A DNA stretch of 58,841 nucleotides. Source: Luminiphilus sp. (lineage in GTDB: Bacteria; Pseudomonadota; Gammaproteobacteria; Pseudomonadales; Halieaceae). Shown in pieces: positions 33,761-42,864 of the stretch (its first letter is position 1; every line of letters begins with the position of its first letter). The notes under the pieces are model-generated. The model did not search any database. It was not told where the DNA came from and saw only the letters and a list, made by a program, of their open reading frames with translations. Location: the NCBI GenBank assembly GCA_016779445.1, contig JADHNP010000005.1:1-58841 (forward strand), written 5' to 3'. The translations under genes were made by a program, and so were the position numbers.

Positions 33761-34699
33761 GTGTCTAACTCTGATTACCCAGCCCTTGGTGACGTAGGCG
33801 CCATTCAGACTGCATTCGAGGCAGCGGGCTATATCTGTACAACGCGTATCGCCACCGTCGTCAAATTGGCGGCGGCGCTGGAGAAACCTGTTCTAATCGA
33901 GGGTCCTCCGGGTGTCGGTAAAACTGAGCTGGCCAAAACCTGCGCAGAAGTGGTAAATCGACCTCTGGTAAGACTCCAGTGCTATGAGGGACTTGACGAA
34001 AGCAAAGCGCTTTACGAATGGAAATATGGCAAGCAATTACTCTACACACAGCTTTTGAAAGAGCAGCTGGGTGATATCCTTGATGGTGCGAAGGGACTAA
34101 CAGAATCAATGAATCGTCTGCATCAATTTGGCGACGTATTTTATTCGGAAGCTTTTCTTGAGCCTCGCCCATTACTGAAGGCCATGGAAAGCGACACGGG
34201 CAGTGTCTTGCTCATCGACGAAATCGACAAAGCAGATTTTGAGTTTGAGTCACTGTTGCTCGAGGTGCTGTCTGATTTTCAGGTATCCATCCCGGAGTTG
34301 GGCACCATTAACGCACAATCTAAACCTCTCGTTTTTCTGACCAGCAACGACACACGAGATCTCTCAGATGCACTCAAGCGACGCTGCCTGCACTTACATA
34401 TTCCTTTCCCCTCGGTGGAACTTGAGGCGAGAATCGTCGCGAGTAGAGTACCGGATCTCAGTCAATCTCTGACGGATCAGCTGGTCCGCTTTGTCCATGC
34501 CATCCGTTCCCTGGATTTAAAAAAAGCGCCTGCCATATCGGAAACCATTGATTGGGCGAAAAGTCTCATACTGCTGCATGCCAACGAGCTCGAGGGCAAT
34601 TTGGTACTCGACACACTGAATGTGTTGCTCAAGTACGAGGAAGATATCAAGATCGCTGAAGGCCAGCTTCCTAAGCTGATGACGACTATCACAGCTTAG
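33761..34699 (+). CDS. MoxR-family AAA+ ATPase (CoxD-like)
   Basis: This 312-residue AAA+ ATPase of the MoxR group has Walker A GPPGVGKTELA near residue 48, Walker B VLLIDEIDKAD, sensor 1 TSNDTRDLSDALKRRC and an arginine finger region. The GTG start is at 33761. MoxR ATPases work with VWA proteins to mature or insert cofactors into enzymes; CoxD, which helps assemble the Cu-Mo site of CO dehydrogenase, is a close type. The gene stands between moaA and a CoxE-like VWA gene, supporting a role in a molybdenum enzyme. Confidence 0.9.
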   Translation: MSNSDYPALGDVGAIQTAFEAAGYICTTRIATVVKLAAALEKPVLIEGPPGVGKTELAKTCAEVVNRPLVRLQCYEGLDESKALYEWKYGKQLLYTQLLKEQLGDILDGAKGLTESMNRLHQFGDVFYSEAFLEPRPLLKAMESDTGSVLLIDEIDKADFEFESLLLEVLSDFQVSIPELGTINAQSKPLVFLTSNDTRDLSDALKRRCLHLHIPFPSVELEARIVASRVPDLSQSLTDQLVRFVHAIRSLDLKKAPAISETIDWAKSLILLHANELEGNLVLDTLNVLLKYEEDIKIAEGQLPKLMTTITA

Positions 34700-34708
34700 G
34701 CAACATCA

Positions 34709-36139
34709 GTGAGTGATCCCCATAGGCCCACTACCCCACAAAGCACCAGTAGCGACCAGTTACTGGCTTTCATGCAGTTCCTGCGTGGCAAAAATATTCC
34801 TGTCTCGCCCGCTGATACTCTCGATGCTATTGAAGCAGCGGAACTGCTCGGCTATACGGATAGAACGTTGCTCAAGAACGGTTTGGCGGCAACGCTTGCT
34901 AAATCAAGTCACGAACTCATCGCATTCGAGAGCGCATTCGACGACTACTTTAAGATAGCCTCAAACACCTCGCCCGCCGATGCCATCGCGACGGACGACC
35001 AGTCGGCGAAGCCGGTCAATGAAGGGATCCCGACACCCCCCGAAGAGATGGCAGCCCCTCATGATGCCAACGACCCACTGGAGGGTTTGCGCGGAAACGC
35101 CCTATTCGACGCGCTTGAATCAAGAGATGAGAGTGCTTTGTCCGTCGCAATTGAGACGGCAGCAGCGGACGTCAGGGTTGAGGAAATCTCTCTGTTTACC
35201 CAACGTGGGCAATATGTCAGGAAAATGCTCGACGCATTGGGTGAAGAGGCGCTTCGTGCTGCCGCGATTGAATTTGAGCAGAGTGAGCCTGCGGCATTTG
35301 AAGCAGTTCAGGCACTGCGAGAGCAGCTGCGGGAGCGCGTCAGGGACAGAGTGGAACGTGCTTATCTGATCCATGCCAGCGCACAAACGGAAGACCTCTT
35401 AGATGAGTCACTGTCCAAACTGAAGTTAGGAAACATCGATCACAGTCAAATGGCTCGTCTAAAACGCCTTATAGAGCGTATGGCGCGAAAACTGGCAGCG
35501 CGCCATGGCAGGAGAAGGCGCCGTTACCGGCGGGGCAAGCTTCACGTTGGGGAGACGGTCAGAAAATCTGTCGCTACTGACGGCATTCCTTTTCATCCCA
35601 AGTGGCGCAAAATCGAGAGAAAGCGTCCGCAAATAATGGCGATTTGCGATGTCAGTGGTTCAGTCGCCGCTTATGCCAAATTTCTGCTGATGTTCATTTA
35701 CGCATTGCAGGATGTGCTTCCTCGCACGAGAAGCTTTGCCTTTTCCGCAGCATTGGGCGAGGTGAGTGACTTGTTCAATACGCTACCCGTGGAAGAGGCA
35801 ATCGAAAAGGTCAATTTAAAGTATGGCGGGGCGACGGACTACGGTCGGGCGCTGGACGATTTCAGTGCGCTGGCGTTGGCCGAGGTGAATCACGCCACCA
35901 CGCTGATTATTCTCGGCGATGCTCGGAATAATCAGGCTGATCCTAGGCTGGATCTGCTTTCAGAAATGAAGGCAAGAGCCAAACAATTGATCTGGTTAAA
36001 CCCCGAATCTACTCGCTTGTGGGGCACCGGAGATTCGGAAATGTTGCGAGTAAGACGACACTGCCACGTCGTTAAGGAGTGCAATAACCTCAACCAACTG
36101 GCTCGCATTATTGATCAATTACTATCTGATAGACGCTAG
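34709..36139 (+). CDS. CoxE-like VWA domain protein
   Basis: This 476-residue protein has an acidic N-terminal half and a C-terminal von Willebrand A domain. The metal-ion site is DVSGSVAAYAKF (DxSxS), with a later threonine in GGATDYG and aspartate in LGDARNN. A very basic stretch near residues 265-275 (ARHGRRRRRYRRGKLH) links the halves. The GTG start is 9 bp behind the MoxR stop. VWA proteins of this type partner the MoxR ATPase, as CoxE does with CoxD. It closes the moaA operon and converges with pilU. Confidence 0.88.
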   Translation: MSDPHRPTTPQSTSSDQLLAFMQFLRGKNIPVSPADTLDAIEAAELLGYTDRTLLKNGLAATLAKSSHELIAFESAFDDYFKIASNTSPADAIATDDQSAKPVNEGIPTPPEEMAAPHDANDPLEGLRGNALFDALESRDESALSVAIETAAADVRVEEISLFTQRGQYVRKMLDALGEEALRAAAIEFEQSEPAAFEAVQALREQLRERVRDRVERAYLIHASAQTEDLLDESLSKLKLGNIDHSQMARLKRLIERMARKLAARHGRRRRRYRRGKLHVGETVRKSVATDGIPFHPKWRKIERKRPQIMAICDVSGSVAAYAKFLLMFIYALQDVLPRTRSFAFSAALGEVSDLFNTLPVEEAIEKVNLKYGGATDYGRALDDFSALALAEVNHATTLIILGDARNNQADPRLDLLSEMKARAKQLIWLNPESTRLWGTGDSEMLRVRRHCHVVKECNNLNQLARIIDQLLSDRR

Positions 36140-36173
36140 GCCCGCTACTTATCATCCTGCCCACCGAACAGCA

Positions 36174-37277
36174 TTAGTCCTCTAATTTAAACGAAGGAAC
36201 ATCCCTACCCGGCGCCGGGTCTGCCGCCAATTTCAGCTTCAAACGCAAATTGTTTTCAGAATCAGCATTGCGGAGAGCGTCCTGCTCAGAAATCACACCC
36301 GACTGACACAACTCCAACAGCGCCATATCAAAGGTCTTCATGCCGCGATCCTTTGATTTCTCCATGATTTCTTTCAAGCCATGGATATCCCCGCGCAAAA
36401 TCAACTCCTTCACAATAGGAGATCCCAGCATCACCTCAACGGCGGCGCTCCTGCCACCCTGACTATTCGGAATCAATCTCTGTGACACGAATGCCTGCAT
36501 ATTGAATGACAAATCCATGAGCAACTGTTGCCGTTTCTCCTCCGGAAAAAAATTTATAATACGGTCCAGCGCCTGATTGGCATTATTGGCATGTAATGTC
36601 GAAATGCACAGGTGACCCGTTTCAGCAAATGCGAGCGCATGCTCCATGGTTTCTCGATCCCGTATCTCGCCAATCAAAACGACATCGGGAGCCTGACGAA
36701 GTGTATTTTTCAGTGCGTTGCGCCAGTTGCGAGTATCTACACCTACCTCCCGCTGATTGATAATCGATTTCTTATGCTCGTGAACAAACTCCAGCGGATC
36801 CTCAATAGTGACGATATGTCCACTGGCCTGGCGATTACGATAGTCGACCATGGCAGCAAGCGAAGTAGATTTTCCTGAACCTGTGGCGCCGACGAAAAGG
36901 ATTAAGCCGCGTTTTTGCATGATGAGTTCCGTCAATACCTCGGGCAGCCCAAGTTCATGCCACTGCGGGATTTCAGAGACGATAAAACGCGAAACAATAC
37001 TGACTTCATTGCGTTGCCTGAAGATATTGACTCGAAATCGTCCTATCCCCGGCAAAAACAGCGCCAGATTCATTTCTAATTCTCGCGCAAATTCCTCACG
37101 CTGAGTGTCATCCATGATTTCATCAGCAATGGTAGCGACTTCACCAGGCGCCAGCACATCAGGCGCAATCGTCTTGAGCTCTCCCGCAAACTTGGCGCAT
37201 GGGGGTGCACCGGTAGCTAAAAAAAGATCAGAACCTTTGCCCTGAGCAAGAATTTTCAACCATTGATGGATTCGCAT
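36174..37277 (-). CDS. pilU: Type IV pilus retraction-type ATPase PilU
   Basis: This 367-residue member of the PilT/PilU family has Walker A GATGSGKST at residues 130-138, the Asp box near TIEDPLEFVH, Walker B VVLIGEIRDRETM and the His box STLHANNANQALDRI. The GRSAAVEVMLGSP segment and a C-terminal tail beyond the PilT end favour PilU. PilU boosts twitching retraction but depends on PilT, which is not in the window. It is divergent from gshA over 171 bp. Confidence 0.9.
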   Translation of the reverse strand: MRIHQWLKILAQGKGSDLFLATGAPPCAKFAGELKTIAPDVLAPGEVATIADEIMDDTQREEFARELEMNLALFLPGIGRFRVNIFRQRNEVSIVSRFIVSEIPQWHELGLPEVLTELIMQKRGLILFVGATGSGKSTSLAAMVDYRNRQASGHIVTIEDPLEFVHEHKKSIINQREVGVDTRNWRNALKNTLRQAPDVVLIGEIRDRETMEHALAFAETGHLCISTLHANNANQALDRIINFFPEEKRQQLLMDLSFNMQAFVSQRLIPNSQGGRSAAVEVMLGSPIVKELILRGDIHGLKEIMEKSKDRGMKTFDMALLELCQSGVISEQDALRNADSENNLRLKLKLAADPAPGRDVPSFKLED

Positions 37278-37448
37278 CGATAACGCACCTCCCTGTGCTT
37301 ACGTCGAAGGACTCTGCTGAATAATCTACAACATGTCTCGCCTCTGTACGATGCGGCATTCGCACCGTACACTCCGCATCAATTTAACCCCTGACGCAGG
37401 CTTTCGCCTAGCGCCATTGACGTCAATTCATCACATGGGAGGAAAACC

Positions 37449-39035
37449 GTGTCGGACCGTGCTTCGGCTTTCCGTCGGGTGTTGGCAGAAGAACCTTCAT
37501 TGCTTCATCAGATCCGACGCGGGGTAGAAAAGGAAAGCCTTCGTGTTACGGCAAGTCAGGCGACTCTGGCTCAAACGCAGCACCCCACTGCGCTCGGCTC
37601 TGCTCTGACACACCCGTACATCACCACAGACTATTCAGAAGCGCTGCTGGAATTCATCACGCCTGTTTCCTCCTCCATATCGGCTACTGAACAGGCGCTG
37701 GCCAATTTACACCGCTTTACCGCGCAGCAGCTTCAGGACGAGTTTCTGTGGAATGCGAGCATGCCCTGTATTGTGAACGGTGACGCCGGTATTCCTATCG
37801 CGTCTTTTGGTCACTCCAACGTCGGTCGAATGAAGCGAGTATATCGAAACGGGTTGAGCGTTCGTTATGGCCGCAGAATGCAAGCTATCGCGGGAATTCA
37901 TTACAACTTTTCATTACCTGATGCTTTCTGGGACACCGCAAGGTCGGCACTTGGGAACCGTCACGATGCCACGCAATTTCAAACCGAGGGCTACCTGAGT
38001 CTTATCCGCAATTTTTTCTCACGCGTGTGGCTTTTGCTCTACTTACTAGGGACCTCTCCTACCGTTTGTGCAAGTTTCATTCAGGGCAATCGCTCGCACC
38101 CCCTCAAACCGATGGGAGAAGATCATCATAGTTACTACTTGCCCTTTGCCACCTCGTTACGCATGGGCGATCTTGGGTACACCAGCAATGCGCAAGCGCG
38201 CATGAATGTCTGTTACAACGACCTGGACCAGTACATATCCACACTCAGAGAAGCAATCCTGACTCCCCACCCACCCTACGAATCTTTTGCTCAAATGGAA
38301 AACGGCGAGTCAGCGCAACTGAATACCTCGTTACTCCAAATTGAGAATGAATATTACAGCCCGATTCGTCCCAAACGCGTGACGAACAGCGGCGAAGCTC
38401 CTGTCGTCGCCTTAGCAGATCGCGGCGTAGAGTACGTCGAAGTGCGGTGCGTGGATATCAATCCTTTCGTGCCCTTTGGCATTGATGCAAACACCATGCG
38501 TCTATTGGATTTGTTCCTATTGGCTTGTCTGATTGACGACAGCCCACTGTGCGATGAGTCGGGGCAAAAAAGAAATGACATAAACCTGCAGCGAGTGATC
38601 AACAATGGTCGGGAGCCTGGCCTCACACTTTTATCTCAAGATGGGAGTGAAAAACCGCTTGCTAAGCTGGCACAACCCGTTATGGCGCGAATGGCAGAAA
38701 TTGCAGCCTGGTACGACGCGCTGGATGGAAAGGGAACCTATCAAGAAGTGGTTAATGACGCACAGCAAAAACTGTTAGATCCGAATCTGACGCTTTCCTC
38801 GCGCATGCTGAGGGAGATGGAAGAGACTGGGCAAAGCTTTTGGCAACTGGCGCAACGGTATTCACGTCAGTGGCATACTGAACATCTTGCGCACTCGCTT
38901 GAGCCATCTACGCTGGCGCAGTTGCGCGATGAGGCCCACAGCTCCCTGAGCCGCCAGCGGGAGATAGAGGCTTTGGATACGCACAGCTTCGAGAATTATT
39001 TGGCTGAGTTCTATCGGCAGTACACGAAAGTCTGA
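37449..39035 (+). CDS. gshA: Glutamate-cysteine ligase
   Basis: This 528-residue enzyme of the gammaproteobacterial gshA type has GVEKESLRV near residue 25, TDYSEALLEFITP, and the central MEDHHSYYL-like block (GEDHHSYYLPFATSLRMGDLGY). It makes gamma-glutamylcysteine, the first step of glutathione synthesis. The GTG start at 37449 follows GGGAGG closely. The length matches the E. coli enzyme (518). It is a single gene. Confidence 0.95.
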   Translation: MSDRASAFRRVLAEEPSLLHQIRRGVEKESLRVTASQATLAQTQHPTALGSALTHPYITTDYSEALLEFITPVSSSISATEQALANLHRFTAQQLQDEFLWNASMPCIVNGDAGIPIASFGHSNVGRMKRVYRNGLSVRYGRRMQAIAGIHYNFSLPDAFWDTARSALGNRHDATQFQTEGYLSLIRNFFSRVWLLLYLLGTSPTVCASFIQGNRSHPLKPMGEDHHSYYLPFATSLRMGDLGYTSNAQARMNVCYNDLDQYISTLREAILTPHPPYESFAQMENGESAQLNTSLLQIENEYYSPIRPKRVTNSGEAPVVALADRGVEYVEVRCVDINPFVPFGIDANTMRLLDLFLLACLIDDSPLCDESGQKRNDINLQRVINNGREPGLTLLSQDGSEKPLAKLAQPVMARMAEIAAWYDALDGKGTYQEVVNDAQQKLLDPNLTLSSRMLREMEETGQSFWQLAQRYSRQWHTEHLAHSLEPSTLAQLRDEAHSSLSRQREIEALDTHSFENYLAEFYRQYTKV

Positions 39036-39061
39036 CGCTTCCCCGAAGAACAATCAAAACT

Positions 39062-39085
39062 AAAAAAGCGCTCCTGAGAGCGCTT
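39062..39085 (-). terminator. Rho-independent terminator of the TorF-like gene
   Basis: AAGCGCTC-CTGA-GAGCGCTT is a perfect stem. Read on the minus strand it is followed by TTTTTTAG, so it ends the minus-strand porin gene. It may also slow transcripts from gshA. Confidence 0.85.
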
Positions 39086-39136
39086 CCTGTGACCACTTTG
39101 ATACTGCTCACAACGTTGTGAGCCCCTTGCGCACCT

Positions 39137-39871
39137 TCAGAGCGCGATATCTACAGCATATGAGACGACAAATTTGATCTGATCGTTGTCGTATCCACCC
39201 TCTGCAGCGCCACCTTTTACATCAGTATCGGAAATCATGAAAGTGAAGCCGCCCTTTGAGACCGTTACATTGTAATCGTAATAACCCTCGGCATTGCCGT
39301 TAAAAGCTTCAGCAAAATCGCCATCGTGATGCCCTACGTGCAGGCCAATACCGACACCGTTACCGACTTCAAAACCATAGTCCAATGAGAGGTAATAGGC
39401 TTCGCCGAACCCAAAATCCTGCCCCTCAGCCTCGTCTGCTTCGGTATTGGCCAGCACGTTAAACTTTGCACTGAAACCACCAATACCCGCGCCGACATAA
39501 ACCTCGCCAAAGTCAAAGTTGGCTTCTTTGTCGTAGTTGTAATAGAGGTAACCCACATCCCAGCTAACCGCGCCGGTATCAAAAGCAAACCCTGCGTATA
39601 CGTCGTGCTCGTAAGAGTAAACATCGGACGGGCCATAGTTCACATTGGAAGCCCAGGTGCCAATATAAAAGCCACTATCCGAGGCGTAATCAATGCCGCC
39701 CTGCACGGCCGCTTCATTTTCTGTCTGTGTAAGCCCTCGCCAGATGTAATTGCTGGTCATCGAAGCATTTGCGGACCATTCCCCTGCGTGGGTGGTCGAT
39801 GCGAATGCGCAAGCGAAAGCGGTGGGGAGCAGGATTGCGCCGAGTTTGGTGCGGGAATTGGTGTTTTTCAT
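39137..39871 (-). CDS. TorF-family putative porin
   Basis: This 244-residue outer-membrane protein has a signal peptide (TKLGAILLPTAFACAFASTTHA) and then the family's EWSANASMTSNYIWRGLTQTENEAAVQGG opening. The rest alternates short beta strands with acidic turns and ends in a hydrophobic strand. Members of this family (TIGR02001) are presumed beta-barrel porins without known substrate. The ATG at 39871 has GAGGA nine bases upstream and gives a normal signal peptide, so it is preferred to 39892. Single gene with its own terminator. Confidence 0.85.
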   Translation of the reverse strand: MKNTNSRTKLGAILLPTAFACAFASTTHAGEWSANASMTSNYIWRGLTQTENEAAVQGGIDYASDSGFYIGTWASNVNYGPSDVYSYEHDVYAGFAFDTGAVSWDVGYLYYNYDKEANFDFGEVYVGAGIGGFSAKFNVLANTEADEAEGQDFGFGEAYYLSLDYGFEVGNGVGIGLHVGHHDGDFAEAFNGNAEGYYDYNVTVSKGGFTFMISDTDVKGGAAEGGYDNDQIKFVVSYAVDIAL

Positions 39872-40239
39872 GGTAGTTCCTCGTGATGTCATAAAAGTGG
39901 ACCTGCACAGTAGATAACGGACCTGGAACCACTGTGTCGGTTAACCTTCGGTCACCCCCTACTTTGCAAAAGGCGGGCCAAAATCTATAAGCTCATGTTA
40001 TTTATGTTTTTTTTGTTTATTTCATGGTCTTAAAAATCTGAAACACGGCCTGCTAGTCACTTTAGGAGCGGCGCGCGCGCCAAATGAGTGCGCGGTCGCA
40101 CAAAGTTAGCGCAGCAGTGTTGAGCTCCACCATTTAAAGCGGCACCTAGCGGCGCAAAAGAATCATGTCGTGAACCAAATCTAATCCAGTGCACTGTCAA
40201 ACGACGTAGAGCCATGTAGATCTTAATGAGGGTATCCGC
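39872..40239. other. 368-bp gap between porin and secreted-protein genes
   Basis: The left part is AT-rich (a run of T with TTTATG repeats near 40000-40020) and probably holds the porin promoter. A 12-bp GC palindrome, GGCGCGCGCGCC, lies at 40070-40081. A short minus-strand frame (40057-40266) lacks a signal or a family and is not called. Confidence 0.4.
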
Positions 40240-40584
40240 ATGTCCCACTGTTCTTATTTGGCTCATGGCCTGGCTGTTTGTTCAGTGCTACTCGCTCCCG
40301 TTCTGTCAGCGAATACGGTGGATTGCGAAGCAATCGCCGCCGAGACGGTATTGGAACTGGAAGCAGGTGCAGCGCAGTGGTGGTCAGAAGACACCGCGCG
40401 GATGGCAGGTATGGCGGCGGCATCTGCATGCTTCAAGACACAGGCAGACATCCTTCAGTCAAACAATGGCGAGGAGCCAGAGCCTTCCGACCCCGATGAG
40501 GAGGCAGCAGCGTTTATGGGCCTAGAAGTGCGCCCCTTGAGCGGGCCGCCCAGTCGCAAACCTTACGAACGCACTCGAGACTGA
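40240..40584 (+). CDS. Small secreted protein of unknown function
   Basis: This 114-residue protein has a plausible signal peptide (YLAHGLAVCSVLLAPVLSANT, cut after LSA) and a short mature chain with two cysteines near residues 29 and 64. A Trp-Trp pair (AAQWWSEDTAR) is followed by an acidic C-terminal part (EEPEPSDPDEEAA). ATGAGGG precedes the ATG. Three frames overlap here; this one alone gives a signal peptide. I recognise no family. Confidence 0.5.
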   Translation: MSHCSYLAHGLAVCSVLLAPVLSANTVDCEAIAAETVLELEAGAAQWWSEDTARMAGMAAASACFKTQADILQSNNGEEPEPSDPDEEAAAFMGLEVRPLSGPPSRKPYERTRD

Positions 40585-40727
40585 AGTGTTTACTCGCTTC
40601 GATCGCCAATTACTGATGTCGCGACTGAGGGCCGCCGGAAGCGCATGTCATGCAAACGGGCGGTTAATAGTCTTACCGGCCGTGAAAATCTCTACCCCGG
40701 AGCAGACGCGATGACGGTTTGAAGGAC

Positions 40728-40751
40728 GGGGTGAAGCATCTGCTTCACCCC
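40728..40751. terminator. Perfect hairpin after the FKBP gene
   Basis: GGGGTGAAGCA-TC-TGCTTCACCCC is an 11-bp stem with a two-base loop, 43 bp beyond the stop of the minus-strand FKBP gene. There is no T-run on either side. A terminator or 3' end stabiliser is likely. Confidence 0.55.
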
Positions 40752-40793
40752 TAAACGAGATCACACTGGCGCGTCTTTCTACCGGCTAGGCAC

Positions 40794-41522
40794 TTAGGGC
40801 TCTTCGCTGGGCACCACTGCAATTAATTCAACATCAAAAAGCAATGTCGCATTGGGACCGATCATTTGGCCGGCCCCGCCCTCACCATAGCCGAGCTCGG
40901 GCGGAATAATAAACTTGAACTTCGCGCCAGGTTTCATCAGTTGCAAGCCTTCTGTCCAACCCGGAATCACCTGGGTGAGGCCAAAAGTCACGGTTTGGCC
41001 GCGCTCGAAACTACTATCAAACACCGTGCCGTCAATCAGACGCCCTTCGTAGTGCACTTCCACTGAATCGGCGGCGACTGGGCTTTCGCCCTCTCCCGTC
41101 TCCAAAACGATGTACTGCAAGCCAGATTCGGTAGTTTGCACTTCGCCTTTTGCACTCAAGTCTTCCATATACGCTCTTCCCGCCTCCAGATTGGACTGTG
41201 CTACCGCAGTGCGCTCTGCCTCCGCTTCTGCCTGACGGCGCTCCTGAAAAGCGGTCATCTCTGCATTAATTTCTTCCTCGGTAAGCTTGGGTTCGACGCC
41301 AGTCATGGCATCCTCCAAACCCGCAGCGTAAGCTGCGACATCTATCGTCATCGCATCGGCAGCCATTCTCTCGCCCATGCGCAGTCCGATACCGTAACTC
41401 AGTCGCGCATCAGTGGACTCAAGCGATACGGCTTCGGCCTCTGTCTCGGCGCCGCAGCCCAGAATTGTCGTAAAAGCCAATGCGGCCACAGTCAGGCCCG
41501 TCTTGGTCATGGGAGTGCTCAT
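40794..41522 (-). CDS. FKBP-type peptidyl-prolyl isomerase, lipoprotein
   Basis: This 242-residue protein begins with a lipoprotein signal (ALAFTTILGC, lipidation at C23), then an FKBP N-terminal dimerisation domain (DARLSYGIGLRMGER) and the FKBP fold from about residue 140 (VEVHYEGRLIDGTVFDSSFERGQ to IPPELGYGEGGAG). It resembles FkpA/Mip, periplasmic foldases. Long acidic helices rich in Glu and Ala link the domains. GAGAG is upstream of the ATG. It shares a direction with the TIGR02444 gene, 42 bp away. Confidence 0.92.
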   Translation of the reverse strand: MSTPMTKTGLTVAALAFTTILGCGAETEAEAVSLESTDARLSYGIGLRMGERMAADAMTIDVAAYAAGLEDAMTGVEPKLTEEEINAEMTAFQERRQAEAEAERTAVAQSNLEAGRAYMEDLSAKGEVQTTESGLQYIVLETGEGESPVAADSVEVHYEGRLIDGTVFDSSFERGQTVTFGLTQVIPGWTEGLQLMKPGAKFKFIIPPELGYGEGGAGQMIGPNATLLFDVELIAVVPSEEP

Positions 41523-41564
41523 ATTACGTGCTCTCTATCTATCTGATGTGTGGGACCGCGGATG

Positions 41565-42059
41565 TTACGTGGCTTGATCGAGCAGTACCACCATCTGCGT
41601 GCGTTCCGAGACATATTCACCGTCGCGAAAAAGAGGTATACGACCCACATTAACCGTCATCAATTCTGCCGTCGCTATTTCGGGCCGGTACACCACATCA
41701 GTCGTAACGTCACTGGATCCCATTACCGCATCCCAGATCAACTCCGCCAGATGGCGCTCTGCCTGAACCTCCAAGGTCAGGAGGTGCTCACGCGCAGTTT
41801 GCAGAGTCGGGTCAGACCGCCATCGAACCCGTGTTTCCCTGAGAGGCGAAACGACCGCCTCCAACCAACGTTGGGTAGCCTTACCTAGACGATCAGCTGC
41901 ACCCTCTCCCCACTCGCGATGTCGACTGCCCAGCCACATGGCAAAGAGCGCCTCGAGCACAACCAAATCCAATTCGGCCTGCAGAGTAAGGAGGTAATCT
42001 CTTGTCGGTTGATCGCTATAACGCGCTAATGACCAATCCCAAAATTCATCTACCGTCAT
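41565..42059 (-). CDS. TIGR02444-family protein
   Basis: This protein of about 164 residues is recognisable from the opening [13 protein letters not shown] and VVLEALFAMWLGSRHREWG. The family is short, gammaproteobacterial and of unknown function. The ATG at 42059 places the family motif at the N-terminus; the longer reading from 42083 adds eight residues. Either start lies before the end of the GIY-YIG gene (42046), so the two genes overlap and are probably co-translated. Confidence 0.8.
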   Translation of the reverse strand: MTVDEFWDWSLARYSDQPTRDYLLTLQAELDLVVLEALFAMWLGSRHREWGEGAADRLGKATQRWLEAVVSPLRETRVRWRSDPTLQTAREHLLTLEVQAERHLAELIWDAVMGSSDVTTDVVYRPEIATAELMTVNVGRIPLFRDGEYVSERTQMVVLLDQAT

Positions 42060-42390
42060 GCGGAATCTCTCGTCCAAATGCATTGACTAATGTCAATTTT
42101 TGCTCGCGACTAAGGCGGCGCAATGAGGCTTCTTCCTGCTGCGCTGCGGATCGGTTTAAACACTTTCTCCACCACACCAAACGCACCGGGCGCCGGGCTC
42201 GTGTGTATCGAGCTCCGCCCGCCAATTCACCATTGTGCTGACACAAACGCCTTTGCAGGTCCGTGGTCACGCCTGTGTAGAGCGTGCTGTCAGCACACAG
42301 CAGCATATAAACATGCCACTCATTCTGCGCGGATCGATCACAAGAGGTTGCCGGTTGGTTAGCAGTACGATATTTTCTAGCCTGCGTCAT
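42046..42390 (-). CDS. GIY-YIG nuclease-superfamily protein (UPF0213-like)
   Basis: This 114-residue protein starts at the ATG at 42390; longer readings would run into trxA on the other strand. The domain begins [24 protein letters not shown], where YML and YTG stand for GIY and YIG and the arginine is in place. The acidic catalytic residue lies in [11 protein letters not shown]. Relatives such as E. coli YhbQ have nuclease activity in vitro. It is divergent from trxA over 54 bp. Confidence 0.83.
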   Translation of the reverse strand: MTQARKYRTANQPATSCDRSAQNEWHVYMLLCADSTLYTGVTTDLQRRLCQHNGELAGGARYTRARRPVRLVWWRKCLNRSAAQQEEASLRRLSREQKLTLVNAFGREIPHDGR

Positions 42391-42444
42391 CCAACTTTCC
42401 CTAGGAAGCGGCCGTCGGCCGCCCCCCCAACCACTGGAGCCATT

Positions 42445-42771
42445 ATGAGTGCCGATATTCTGCATGTGACCGACGACAACTTTGACGCGGAGGTGCTCTC
42501 CAGCGATCTGCCTGTTCTGGTCGACTTTTGGGCCGAATGGTGTGGTCCGTGCAAAATGATTGCCCCGATTCTCGAGGAGATTGCTACAGAATACGCCGGA
42601 AAGGTCAAAGTGTGTAAGGTCGACGTTGATGCAAACCCCGATATGCCCGGGAAACTTAATATTCGAGGAATACCTACCCTGATCATGTTCAAGGCAGGTA
42701 ACGCGGTGGATACCAAAGTGGGCGCCCTCTCCAAAAGTCAACTGGGTGAATTTATTGATTCCGTGATTTGA
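42445..42771 (+). CDS. trxA: Thioredoxin 1
   Basis: This 108-residue thioredoxin has active site WCGPC (C33 and C36), the buried aspartate in VLVDFWAEW and the cis-proline in [10 protein letters not shown] use the ATG at 42445, with TGGAG six bases upstream, which matches the family's exact length. It reduces disulphides in the cytoplasm and serves ribonucleotide reductase and peroxiredoxins. The order trxA-rho is conserved in gammaproteobacteria. Confidence 0.96.
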   Translation: MSADILHVTDDNFDAEVLSSDLPVLVDFWAEWCGPCKMIAPILEEIATEYAGKVKVCKVDVDANPDMPGKLNIRGIPTLIMFKAGNAVDTKVGALSKSQLGEFIDSVI

Positions 42772-42840
42772 CGGTCTGGGGGGCGGAAAAAGCCGATTAG
42801 ATTTTGCTGGACGTCCCTTTCTGCCGATGCTAACGTCTCA

Positions 42841-42864
42841 GCTCGGAGTTCATTGAACCCGAGC
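42841..42864 (+). promoter_or_regulatory. Hairpin in the rho leader
   Basis: GCTCGG-A-GTTC-ATT-GAAC-CCGAGC forms a 10-bp stem with one bulged A in the 279-bp gap between trxA and rho. It is followed by a pyrimidine-rich stretch (42871-42896) with several TTTT runs. It may end trxA transcripts or belong to a rho leader that allows autoregulation, as E. coli rho has; the sequence alone does not decide. Confidence 0.5.

Noticed and set aside
42391-42741. N-terminal extension of the GIY-YIG protein to 42741
   Set aside because: It would cover almost all of trxA on the opposite strand and adds no recognisable domain; the ATG at 42390 is a better start.
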